Shown in pieces: positions 43,816 to 51,855 of a DNA stretch of 64,000 bases (within the stretch, counting starts at the first letter, position 1; every line of letters starts with the position of its first letter). The stretch comes from an uncultured Bacillota bacterium (GTDB lineage: Bacteria; Bacillota_I; Bacilli_A; RFN20; CAG-826). Made by a program: the position numbers and the translations under genes. A model generated the notes under the pieces. It had not been told where the DNA came from and made no database searches. It was given only the letters and a program-made list of their open reading frames with translations. Location of the stretch: the NCBI GenBank assembly GCA_949293555.1, contig CASFDV010000003.1, positions 71,614 to 135,613 on the forward strand, given 5' to 3'.

Positions 43816-45045
43816 ATGAAGGAAATCAAGCGCGAGATATACCTGGAGCGGATCCGCCCTTTCTATGATTCCTCCTACATCAAGCTCGTGGCGGGGACCC
43901 GGCGCTCGGGCAAGAGCGTCATCCTCCGCCAGATCGCCGCGGAGCTTCTTGAAAGGGGAGTTCCCGGGGAGAACATCCATTTCTACGACCTCGAGGGGAA
44001 GTCCGGGTCCGGGATCGTCGATAAGGATTCCCTGGAGCGGAAGCTTGACGCGGACCTTGTTTCGCCCGGAAGGCACTATGTCTTCCTCGACGAAGTCCAG
44101 AGGATGGAAGGGTTCGAGGAGGCGCTTGGCTATGCGCGTGCGAGCTACGGCTGCTCCATTTTCGCTACGGGGAGCAACTCGCGCCTTCTCCACGGAAGGA
44201 TGCAGCATTTGCTGACGGGAAGGGCGAAGGAGTTCCGCGTCCTCCCCTTCACGTACCGGGAGTGCATGGAATTCCGTTCCCTTAACGGCATCGAGACGCC
44301 GGAAAGGCCTGTCCTCGAGTTCCTGCGGCTCGGGGGGATGCCCCAGAGGTTCGAGGAAAGGGATGAGGAAGGGGTCCTCGACTATCTCCGGGCCGTTTTC
44401 TCCTCGATCGTCGAGAAGGACGTCTTCGGGGAGCACCCCCGCATCTCCCGTCCTGCCTTCATGAACATCGCCGAGTATGTCGTCGGGAATGCGGGAGCGC
44501 CCTTTTCCGCGGCAAGCCTCGCCTCCTACCTCCTTGGCGGGAGGGACCGCGTCGCCTTGGAAAGAGGGGCCAGGGCCATTCTCAACTACCTCGACTATCT
44601 CGAGGAGTCCTATCTCCTCATTTCTTGCCGGCCCTACTACATTTCCGGCAAGAAGGCCCTCAAAGGGACGAGGAAACGCTATGCCCCCGACGTCGGGCTT
44701 CGTGCCTCGATGAGGAGCGAGGACAAGGAGGACGGATTTGGATTAGAAAACCTCGTGTTTCTTGAGCTTCTTTCCCGAAATTACGATGTCCGGTGGGGCG
44801 CGATGAGGGACGGGGAGATCGATTTCGTCGTTTCCAAAGGCGCGCGGAAGGCCTTCGTCCAGGTGGCCGCGCACCTATATTCGAAAGAGACCTTGGAACG
44901 GGAGTACGGCGCCCTTCTCAAGGTTCGGGACGCCTCGCCCAAGTATGTGATATCCCTCGATGAGGAGGATTCCTCCCGCGACGGGGTCGTACATGTATAT
45001 CTGCCCGACCTTCTGGAGGGGAAGGTGGATCTGTTGCTTACATGA
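43816..45045 (+). CDS. AAA_14/DUF4143 family ATPase
   Basis: 409 aa. Walker A is GTRRSGKS (~28-35), Walker B YVFLDEVQ (~92-99), followed by sensor IFATGSNSRLL and the family marker LPFTYRECMEF. The C-terminal third has the DUF4143 nuclease-like fold (VGLRASMRSEDKEDGFGLENLVFLELLSRNYDVRWG, GEIDFVVSK, an E-x-D-F-V motif). The family is abundant in anaerobes and has no settled function. The gene is bracketed by perfect 40-bp direct repeats, so the 1.3-kb cassette may be mobile or self-regulated. Confidence 0.8.
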   Translation: MKEIKREIYLERIRPFYDSSYIKLVAGTRRSGKSVILRQIAAELLERGVPGENIHFYDLEGKSGSGIVDKDSLERKLDADLVSPGRHYVFLDEVQRMEGFEEALGYARASYGCSIFATGSNSRLLHGRMQHLLTGRAKEFRVLPFTYRECMEFRSLNGIETPERPVLEFLRLGGMPQRFEERDEEGVLDYLRAVFSSIVEKDVFGEHPRISRPAFMNIAEYVVGNAGAPFSAASLASYLLGGRDRVALERGARAILNYLDYLEESYLLISCRPYYISGKKALKGTRKRYAPDVGLRASMRSEDKEDGFGLENLVFLELLSRNYDVRWGAMRDGEIDFVVSKGARKAFVQVAAHLYSKETLEREYGALLKVRDASPKYVISLDEEDSSRDGVVHVYLPDLLEGKVDLLLT

Positions 45046-45046
45046 C

Positions 45047-45086
45047 AGCGTTCCGATTTTCTCATTTCGGGGAAAAACGGAACGAT
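45047..45086. repeat. 40-bp direct repeat, copy 2
   Basis: Identical to 43757-43796. It starts two bases after the ATPase stop codon and lies 50 bp before the glycosyltransferase promoter. Confidence 0.85.
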
Positions 45087-45135
45087 AAATGAGATGGCAG
45101 CCTCTAACGAAACATTGCCTTGCGCGCGCCTGAGG

Positions 45136-45164
45136 TTGAGAGAGGGGGCGGGGGGTGGTTTAAT
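45136..45164 (+). promoter_or_regulatory. Promoter of glycosyltransferase gene
   Basis: TTGAGA, 17-bp spacer, TGG-TTTAAT (extended -10). Confidence 0.5.
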
Positions 45165-45197
45165 CCGCCTTGTACAAAATAGGCTGGTAGCAAGAGA

Positions 45198-46577
45198 ATG
45201 TCCGCTTCCCAAATAACCTGGCTCGTCTTCGAGATCATCAACTACGCCGCGATCATCCTGACCTCGGTCGGCTTCCTCTTCCAGATCGTCATGATCCTGT
45301 TTTTCTTCCTCAAGGAGAAGAAGTTCCCGAAGTCCGAGAAGCTCGCGAGGATCGCGATCTGCATCCCCGGCCATAACGAGGCGGAGGTCATCGGGACGAC
45401 GGTGAGGCGGATGCTCGAGGAGCTGGACTACCCGAAGGACCGTTACGACGTCTTCGTCTGCGCCCATAACTGCACGGACGAGACGGCGAGGCTCGCCGCG
45501 GAGGCGGGGGCGAAGGTCCTCGTCCTCGAGGATCCCTCCCAGAAGACCGCCGGCTACCCCACCGACTTCCTCTTCAAGCACGTGATGAAGGAGGAGCTCG
45601 GCTACGACTTCGCCATCAAGTTCGACGCCGACAATATCCCCGACAAGAACTACCTGCGGGCGATGAACGACGCTTACCAGTCGGGGGTGGAGATCGCCCG
45701 CCCCTTCGAGGCGAGCACGAACGCGACCCAGAACACCTGGACGGCGGTGTCCGCCGCCTACTACATCCGCGACGGCAGGATCGCCTGCAACTTCCGCGAG
45801 CGGCTCCGCCTCGACTCCATCCTCACCGGCGCGGGCATGATGGTCTCCACCAAGGTCATGCGCGAGTGCGGCGGCTACGACGCCTACTCCCGGAGCGACG
45901 ACACGGAGTTCTCGCTCAAGAGGCTATGCGAGAGCAAGAGGATCCACTACGTCGCCGACGCCATCGTCTACGAGGACCAGCCGAGCTCGGCGAAGGACAC
46001 CTACGCCCGCCTTTCCCGCATGGGGAACGGGATCAACCGGGTGTTCTGGAAGCACGGCTTCAAGCTCCTCGGGCACTTCTTCGTCTCCGGGAGGTGGAGC
46101 AACGTCGACCTCTTCGTCCAGATCATGTTCGTGCCCCTCGACGTCATCTGCTTCCTCTGGTACCCCCTCTACTACATCGCCTACGCGATCTGCCACATCA
46201 TGAACGGCTTCGGGCAGTTCGCGGGGCAGGTGCTCCCGTGGCTCGGGGCGGACGCCGCCTCCGCGGCCCTGGCGAGCCAGAACGCGCTCCTATCCCTCGC
46301 CCTCATGGCGGGCGTCGTCGTCCTTTCCTTCCTCGTGCTATATACCGCCCAGACCTTCCTCGCGATCTTCCTCGTGAAGAAGAAGCTCGGGATGAAGCAC
46401 ATCAAGGGGATGAAGAGGGGCGCCTTCCTCTCCTCCCTCTTCATGGTGTTCTACGGCTTCTGCGTCATCGCGGGCATCTTCACGAACGCCGGGTGGGCCA
46501 AGGTGACGAGGAACCAGGCTGCTCCTGCCGTGGAAGCGCCCAAGGAAGCGGAGCCTCCTTCCCAAGGGGATAAGTAA
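45198..46577 (+). CDS. Membrane-embedded family 2 glycosyltransferase
   Basis: 459 aa. One N-terminal membrane segment (IINYAAIILTSVGFLFQIVMILFFF), a GT-A catalytic domain (IAICIPGHNEAEVIGTTVRRML, FDADN as DxD, and DDTEFSLKRLCESKRIHYV), and at least three C-terminal membrane segments. The layout matches processive or polyprenyl-type GT2 enzymes that export a surface polysaccharide. QxxRW is replaced by a SRMGNG-like stretch, so processivity is unsure. It is monocistronic, with its own promoter and terminator. Confidence 0.8.
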   Translation: MSASQITWLVFEIINYAAIILTSVGFLFQIVMILFFFLKEKKFPKSEKLARIAICIPGHNEAEVIGTTVRRMLEELDYPKDRYDVFVCAHNCTDETARLAAEAGAKVLVLEDPSQKTAGYPTDFLFKHVMKEELGYDFAIKFDADNIPDKNYLRAMNDAYQSGVEIARPFEASTNATQNTWTAVSAAYYIRDGRIACNFRERLRLDSILTGAGMMVSTKVMRECGGYDAYSRSDDTEFSLKRLCESKRIHYVADAIVYEDQPSSAKDTYARLSRMGNGINRVFWKHGFKLLGHFFVSGRWSNVDLFVQIMFVPLDVICFLWYPLYYIAYAICHIMNGFGQFAGQVLPWLGADAASAALASQNALLSLALMAGVVVLSFLVLYTAQTFLAIFLVKKKLGMKHIKGMKRGAFLSSLFMVFYGFCVIAGIFTNAGWAKVTRNQAAPAVEAPKEAEPPSQGDK

Positions 46578-46585
46578 CGCTATCC

Positions 46586-46612
46586 GGGAACGCGAGGCGT
46601 TCCCCTTTTTCT
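46586..46612 (+). terminator. Rho-independent terminator
   Basis: GGGAACGC, loop GAG, GCGTTCCC, C, TTTTT. Confidence 0.8.
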
Positions 46613-46918
46613 TTCGTTCAGGAAAGCTCTGTCAGGATAAGTTCATTCGATAACCAATATCTCAGAAAACGTCATATCCATTAATAAACAAGGATTTCAT
46701 TTTCAAATCACCGAAAGAAGACCTTTCAAATCACCGAAAGTCTCCAAATGGCCGAGCCGAATGGATCGCTGGGTCGAAGTGGCTTTTTCAAGATTTTACA
46801 GCCGTATCGCAAGTGAGACCGTTGGATTTGGACTCTCGCGCTTCGTTTTCGATATGCGCCTGATAGAGTTCGGGGTGTTCTATCAGTCCCTCGCGGCAAG
46901 GCATGGAGGTTCGCGGCT
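46613..46918. other. A+T-richer intergenic stretch with a short direct repeat
   Basis: No gene is supported. It contains the 17-bp repeat listed separately. The rest shows no clear promoter or remnant that I can name. Confidence 0.4.
46701..46740. repeat. Two copies of a 17-bp repeat, 23 bp apart
   Basis: TTTCAAATCACCGAAAG at 46701-46717 and 46724-46740. Each has inverted arms TTTC/GAAA, with a further C/G pair in the second copy. It resembles the operator-like arrays near the ATPase genes but has a different period. Confidence 0.65.
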
Positions 46919-47164
46919 ATGAATGTTTCGAAGTATCGGATGCAACTGGAAGCCCAACGCGATTTCTCCGTCCGGTTTTATGGTGTCGACTACGAGCTCC
47001 GCTTCTTTGCTCTTTCCTCAGAGAAGCCCTGCCTTGGGTTCGGAAGCCCTGGCAGGGAATGGGTCTTCCTTCCCTTGGAGAAGGGATGGATCGAAAAGCT
47101 TTCTCTGCTGACCTACCGCGATCGGACGATCCGGGAGATCCTGGAGAAGGGGGATAGGCTATGA
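46919..47164 (+). CDS. Small hypothetical protein, first of a pair
   Basis: 81 aa, cytosolic. No recognised family. Its stop overlaps the next start (ATGA), showing coupling with the following gene. An alternative frame from 46903 is a shadow. Confidence 0.45.
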   Translation: MNVSKYRMQLEAQRDFSVRFYGVDYELRFFALSSEKPCLGFGSPGREWVFLPLEKGWIEKLSLLTYRDRTIREILEKGDRL

Positions 47165-47487
47165 CGCCCCTCGAGATGCACTACGTCCTCCTCTACCTCG
47201 CCGAAAGCGTGTTCGAGGTGGACGGGACCGAATACGTGATGAGTCACGAGCGTGACTGGACGGAAGAGGATCTCCTGGGAGGGGGAACCGTCTGGTCCTT
47301 CTGGTCCCGTTGGCAGGAAACGATCTCCGCGCCTTCTTTCGACATGCTCATGGAGTCCACCTGCCGTGGGCAGAAGATCAAGGACATCATCGCCCGCATC
47401 AGCTGGGAGGAAGGCTGCTCGATCGCTCTCCTTGATCATCCATCCGTCGAGGAGATGGAGGAGTTCGTCGCAAGGAACGACCCTTGA
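47161..47487 (+). CDS. Small acidic hypothetical protein, second of a pair
   Basis: 108 aa, acidic (many Glu/Asp), no membrane segment. It is translationally coupled to the preceding gene. The pair layout is like toxin-antitoxin modules, but neither protein matches a family I recognise. It ends ~60 bp before the array in front of the next ATPase. Confidence 0.45.
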   Translation: MTPLEMHYVLLYLAESVFEVDGTEYVMSHERDWTEEDLLGGGTVWSFWSRWQETISAPSFDMLMESTCRGQKIKDIIARISWEEGCSIALLDHPSVEEMEEFVARNDP

Positions 47488-47546
47488 GTGTCACGGAAAG
47501 CTGTTCCTTGTGCTCGCCGCGCACCTGATGAACAGCAGATTTTGCA

Positions 47547-47594
47547 CACCATACTATGTAAAATATGCACGTTTTGATATACCATAGTATGCAA
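47547..47594. repeat. Palindromic array B: two 15-bp units, 33-bp period
   Basis: CACCATACTATGTAA (47547-47561) and TACCATAGTATGCAA (47580-47594) lie exactly 33 bp apart; the core CATA-S-TATG is palindromic. The array ends ten bases before the ATPase ATG, overlapping its likely promoter. Confidence 0.75.
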
Positions 47595-47604
47595 AGATAA
47601 CGGT

Positions 47605-48876
47605 ATGGACACGGAACTTCTCATTCGGATAATGGACGATAACGTCCGCCTGGCGGCGAGGAAGCGCATCTTCCCCCGGGACATTTTCCTCGAGCCCAAG
47701 GGGAACCACGTCCTTTCCGGGGTGAGGAGAGCCGGGAAGTCCACCATCCTGCAGGGAGAGATCCAAAGGCTCCTCGAGGAAGGGGTGCCGGCTTCCTCTA
47801 TCGTCTATCTCAACTTCGACGATGAGCGCCTTGCTTTCATGAGGCGTGAAGAACTGGACGACATCCTTCTGGCGGAGGCCAGGAGATCTCTTGACCCCGA
47901 CGGGGCGACATTCTTCCTGGACGAGCTGCAGAACATCGATGGATGGGCCAACTTCGCAAGGCGCCTGGTTGACGAAGGGAGGCGCGTCTACATCACGGGA
48001 AGCAACGCCCGGATGCTTTCCCGTGAGTTCGAGGGAGTCCTGGGGGGAAGGTACCTCATCCATGAGGTTTTCCCCTATTCCTACGAAGAGGCTTCGCGCG
48101 CCGCGGGGATCGCGGACGGGAGGGATACGCTTGCCGTTGGGGAAAGGGAAAAATTCCTTGCCTCCTACCTCCAGTGGGGCGGCTTCCCGGAATCCCTTTC
48201 CTACGTGGACAAGAGGGGATACCTTGGCTCCCTCTATGGGAAGATTCTCATCGGTGACATCGTCGAGCGGCACGAGGTGCGCCGCCCCCAGGTCCTTCGC
48301 CTCATGGCAAGGAAGCTCGCGGAGTCCGTGGGGGAGCCTCTTTATCTTTCCCGTCTTAGGGGGATCCTTTCTTCCCTGGGGGCGAACGTGAACGCCCAGA
48401 CCGTCACGGACTACCTGTCCTTTCTCGAGGAGGGATATTTGACTTTCTCCATACCTTGCGGGGTCGGCTCCTTCCAGGAAAAGGAAGGGGCAAGGAAACG
48501 GTACTTCGTCGATGACGGCATCCTTTCGCTTTTCCTCGAAGGCGGAAGGGGCGATTCCGCCCTCCTTGAGAACGCGGTGGCGATCGCCCTCCGGCGCAAG
48601 GCGGGGGAGGGGTCGCTCCGCTTCCTTCGCGGGAGAAGCGGGCGCGAGGTCGACTTCTATTGGCCTGAGCGCTCCCTCCTCGTCCAGTGCGCATGGTCGC
48701 TTTCAAACCCCGAGGCCTTCGAGAGGGAAGTGCGGGGGCTCCTCGCGTTCAATGGCGTCGTCAAAGAAGGTTCCCGTCTCTTGATCGTCACGCGCGAGGA
48801 AAAAGGCCAGATCGAGCAAGATGGGGTCCGGATCGAAGTGCTCCCTTTGGGAGAGTTCCTCAATTCCCAGTTATAG
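47605..48876 (+). CDS. AAA_14/DUF4143 family ATPase
   Basis: 423 aa. Walker A GVRRAGKS (~38-45), Walker B FFLDELQ (~101-107), sensor ITGSNARML, family marker LIHEVFPYSYEEA. The C-terminal DUF4143 domain has KRYFVDDGILSLFLEG, LENAVAIALRR and GREVDFYW. It is distant in sequence from the ATPase at 43816, so it is not a recent duplicate. It is preceded directly by array B. Function unknown; the C-terminal fold suggests DNA binding or cutting. Confidence 0.8.
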   Translation: MDTELLIRIMDDNVRLAARKRIFPRDIFLEPKGNHVLSGVRRAGKSTILQGEIQRLLEEGVPASSIVYLNFDDERLAFMRREELDDILLAEARRSLDPDGATFFLDELQNIDGWANFARRLVDEGRRVYITGSNARMLSREFEGVLGGRYLIHEVFPYSYEEASRAAGIADGRDTLAVGEREKFLASYLQWGGFPESLSYVDKRGYLGSLYGKILIGDIVERHEVRRPQVLRLMARKLAESVGEPLYLSRLRGILSSLGANVNAQTVTDYLSFLEEGYLTFSIPCGVGSFQEKEGARKRYFVDDGILSLFLEGGRGDSALLENAVAIALRRKAGEGSLRFLRGRSGREVDFYWPERSLLVQCAWSLSNPEAFEREVRGLLAFNGVVKEGSRLLIVTREEKGQIEQDGVRIEVLPLGEFLNSQL

Positions 48877-48906
48877 CAGGACGGCTTCCCTATAGCTTGT
48901 GTTGAA

Positions 48907-51855
48907 CTAGGGGAGTGGCCGCCATCCTTGCTGGAGGAAGCGGCGCTTGGAGACGAGGACACTTCTCCCGTCCTCGGTCTCGAAAGCGACAAGGAAAGCT
49001 AGCGTCCAGCGTATGCGCACCTTCCCGTAGGAGGCGTGTTCCAGCACGGCGCCTCTGAGGAGGCCCTCCGCGCCATGGAGGAATGGCTGTTTTGCAGGTA
49101 TCGCGTTTCCTTGTTCATGTCCCCCCGAGCTTTTTTCGTGCAGTTGAACATGATCTGCAGGGATTTCAGTCAATGGTTCCTCTTCCGCCTTCTTCTCGTC
49201 CACATTGTTTCCAGAGAGGACATCATTTCGCGGAGCCAGTTCCTCGTCCTTGCCCCGAGGCCCTTCCTCGGAAACCGGATCAGCCTTTTCGGACGTCATC
49301 GGGGAGTCCGTTTCTTCATCGCTATAGAACCCGGCGATCTTCTCGCCTTCGTGCCTGTTGACCCCAAGATATGAAAGAGATTCTTGTTCATGGCGTCTGA
49401 ATGAACGTACCGCGTCATTCATCAAAGGGGCGTGGAATAGTTTTAGTTTCAGAAGAAGTTCAAAGTCTTGTATGGACAGACCCGTGACCTTTGTGAACAG
49501 GACAGGGTCTTGACTGCGGATTACGTCAACGAGAGATTGTTCCCGTTTGTCAGTGAGGTACATGAATATGGGGATTCGCTCAATGAATTTTTGCAGTTTT
49601 TCACGTATTTTCTTCTTTTTGTCAGCGTATTCCTTTTTCTCTTTCTCGATTTCCTTACTCAGTAACTTAGGATCGCCGCCTTCTTTGCTATCAAGTTCTT
49701 TAATTCTTTTCGACGTTCCGATGACAGCCGCTATTACTTCCCGTGGCCTGCCAAGTTGCCTGAATCCTTCGATTTTCTCAATTGCCCCTAAAGCATCAGG
49801 GGTAGAGAGAATATTTGTCAGTACGTCCGCGCTAAGATTGATGAGGCGTATGTCATTCCATTTCTTGGCAAGCATATCTGCCGTGGTGCCTGTAGATAGG
49901 AAATCAAGTATGGATGATGCATTTACATTTTGGAAACATGATCCGTCGTAGACAAGAACCGGAAGATAAGAGATAAGTTCTTCGATATTCTTCTCCTGTG
50001 TTTTGCCCTCTAGGCATGACACGTCTCCGGCGTTCGCCCCATACTCGGCGATCTGGCTGAGGGCGCGCGTGGGTGAGAAGTCAAAGATGTAGCACTGTTC
50101 CTTGTAGATGATCTCGTTTCCTTCCTCATCCTTTCCCGTCCACGGGGACTGAATTCGGAAGGCGCTTTGGAAATAGGTCTCGGGCGACTTGAGATCTCGG
50201 AGCATCAGAATTCCAGACCATGGCCGCACAGTCACTCCTGTGGTTAGTTTCCCGCAGGTGAGTGTGATTGTTTTTGTAAGCAAGGGATTAGCCATTGCTT
50301 CCTCAACTGGAGCAAGGGCGTCGATTCCGTTGCCGGCTTCCGGGCCAGACGCATCGATGATATGGAACTGGTTATAGAAGGGACGGTGTTCGGGACTCTG
50401 GAGCAGCTGTTTCATTGCATGGCAGGCGGCGACGCCCTTGAGGAACCACACAGTATGGTTCATTGCCTTGGGTGAGTTTTTCCCTTGGGAGAAAGGCCAT
50501 GGTGCCTCGTCTCTCTCCCCAAGTTCCTTTTCTGGGCTTCCAGCATGAAGCAGGGTTAGAAACTTAGACACTTCATTCTCGTGTAGAAAACGATAAGTCC
50601 CTCCGCTTTCTTCTGCCTTGAAAAATTCGTCAAGCGCAAAGGAATCTTTCCCTTCCTTCACCCCCGCTTCTTCTACCCATTCAGGAAGCCTGATTGCATA
50701 TAGCATTATTTCGGGAAGTGATCGATACGGATTTTCCCCTCTTCCCCCTTTCCAACTCGCCTTTGCCCTTTGCTCATCGCTATAGGTCCAGGTGAACATT
50801 TCTTTTTCGGTGAATTCCCCATTCCCTAGCATTCGGAAGGGTGTGCCAGAAAGGTACAGATAGTGTTTGCTATTTATGCGCAGGTCTTTTTCAGAAAGAG
50901 GGTAATTGTCTAACGACTTTTCAGCAACTTCTGCCTCTGCATCAGGATTCTCCTCGTCCACGTTTCCGAAGAAGGCTTTCGCTCCTTCCCTCCAAGCACC
51001 AAAGTGATACTCGTCGAAGATTACGAGATCCCAGTGCTCCTCATGGAGGAATTCATGCTGTTTCTTAAATTTTCCTGCGGTTTTGTCGGCTCCCAGAAGA
51101 TCTTGAAAGGAACCGAAAATGACGATTGGGCGAGACTTGTCCGCTTCCTTAAATTGTTTGTCTATCTTTTTCCCAAGGGACTCTCCCTTCTTCCGCGAGA
51201 TGTATTGCCATCCTTCGAAATCCCTGTGGCGGAGCAAGTCTTTCTCCCATGCGTTTTCTGCCGCTGGTTTGAAGGTGAATATAAGGACTTTCTTATAGCC
51301 CATTCTCTTCGCCAGCTGGTAAGCGGCGAAGGTTTTCCCGAAGCGCATCTTGCAGTTCCATAAAAAGCGGGCGGGAGCCCCATCTGGATCGTCGTCGGTT
51401 TCCTGGAAATGCCTTCCGGCTGCTTGGACCGCTTCCTCTTGCTCTCTTCTCATCGGAAAGGAAAGGTCTCGGGCCTCCTGGCTTTCTCGTTGATAGAAAA
51501 CATCCCAATATGCGGACACTGCCTCTTCCTTCCTGCAGCGGAAAAATTCAGTTTTCCTACCGTCTGCGCTTTCGAGCCTCCGCACCCCCTTTTCCTCGAG
51601 TCGACGGTGGACTGCGTGGTCGTCGAAGGTTGTTCCGTCGGGACGGATAGCCGCCCCGTGGAAAATTATCTCGTAGTCTTCTACACCCGCTGGACGGAGC
51701 ACGCCTGAGACGGCCTGTTCAACCCTTTCCTTCACCCCAACGGAGGTCATCCCGATTTTAAGAACATCTTCTGGGTCCCTTGAATCATGGTATATGTAGA
51801 TTTCAAGGCTCTTTGAGGGAGGTTGGGCGAGCACAATTGTCGGTTTCTCATTCAT
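48907..51855 (-). CDS. SF2 helicase-nuclease with N-terminal GIY-YIG/T5orf172-like domain
   Basis: 982 aa from the ATG at 51855, which overlaps the upstream methyltransferase stop by eight bases. Residues ~14-95 resemble T5orf172/GIY-YIG (LEIYIYHDSRD, LKIGMTSVGVKERV, HAVHRRLEEKG). The helicase core has a variant Walker A CKMRFGKTFAAYQLA, motif II IFDEYH, motif III LSGTPF, and motif VI-like QSAFRIQSPW. A coiled, Lys/Glu-rich region (~690-730) and an acidic linker precede a basic C-terminal domain. It is the likely restriction and translocation subunit of the operon. The sequence is A+T-richer than core genes. Confidence 0.75.
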   Translation of the reverse strand: MNEKPTIVLAQPPSKSLEIYIYHDSRDPEDVLKIGMTSVGVKERVEQAVSGVLRPAGVEDYEIIFHGAAIRPDGTTFDDHAVHRRLEEKGVRRLESADGRKTEFFRCRKEEAVSAYWDVFYQRESQEARDLSFPMRREQEEAVQAAGRHFQETDDDPDGAPARFLWNCKMRFGKTFAAYQLAKRMGYKKVLIFTFKPAAENAWEKDLLRHRDFEGWQYISRKKGESLGKKIDKQFKEADKSRPIVIFGSFQDLLGADKTAGKFKKQHEFLHEEHWDLVIFDEYHFGAWREGAKAFFGNVDEENPDAEAEVAEKSLDNYPLSEKDLRINSKHYLYLSGTPFRMLGNGEFTEKEMFTWTYSDEQRAKASWKGGRGENPYRSLPEIMLYAIRLPEWVEEAGVKEGKDSFALDEFFKAEESGGTYRFLHENEVSKFLTLLHAGSPEKELGERDEAPWPFSQGKNSPKAMNHTVWFLKGVAACHAMKQLLQSPEHRPFYNQFHIIDASGPEAGNGIDALAPVEEAMANPLLTKTITLTCGKLTTGVTVRPWSGILMLRDLKSPETYFQSAFRIQSPWTGKDEEGNEIIYKEQCYIFDFSPTRALSQIAEYGANAGDVSCLEGKTQEKNIEELISYLPVLVYDGSCFQNVNASSILDFLSTGTTADMLAKKWNDIRLINLSADVLTNILSTPDALGAIEKIEGFRQLGRPREVIAAVIGTSKRIKELDSKEGGDPKLLSKEIEKEKKEYADKKKKIREKLQKFIERIPIFMYLTDKREQSLVDVIRSQDPVLFTKVTGLSIQDFELLLKLKLFHAPLMNDAVRSFRRHEQESLSYLGVNRHEGEKIAGFYSDEETDSPMTSEKADPVSEEGPRGKDEELAPRNDVLSGNNVDEKKAEEEPLTEIPADHVQLHEKSSGGHEQGNAIPAKQPFLHGAEGLLRGAVLEHASYGKVRIRWTLAFLVAFETEDGRSVLVSKRRFLQQGWRPLP

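Noticed and set aside
41847-43868. Long open frame on the + strand opposite typA
   Set aside because: It is a high-GC shadow: its residues are dominated by Leu/Asp/Glu/Gly strings and it mirrors a certain gene.
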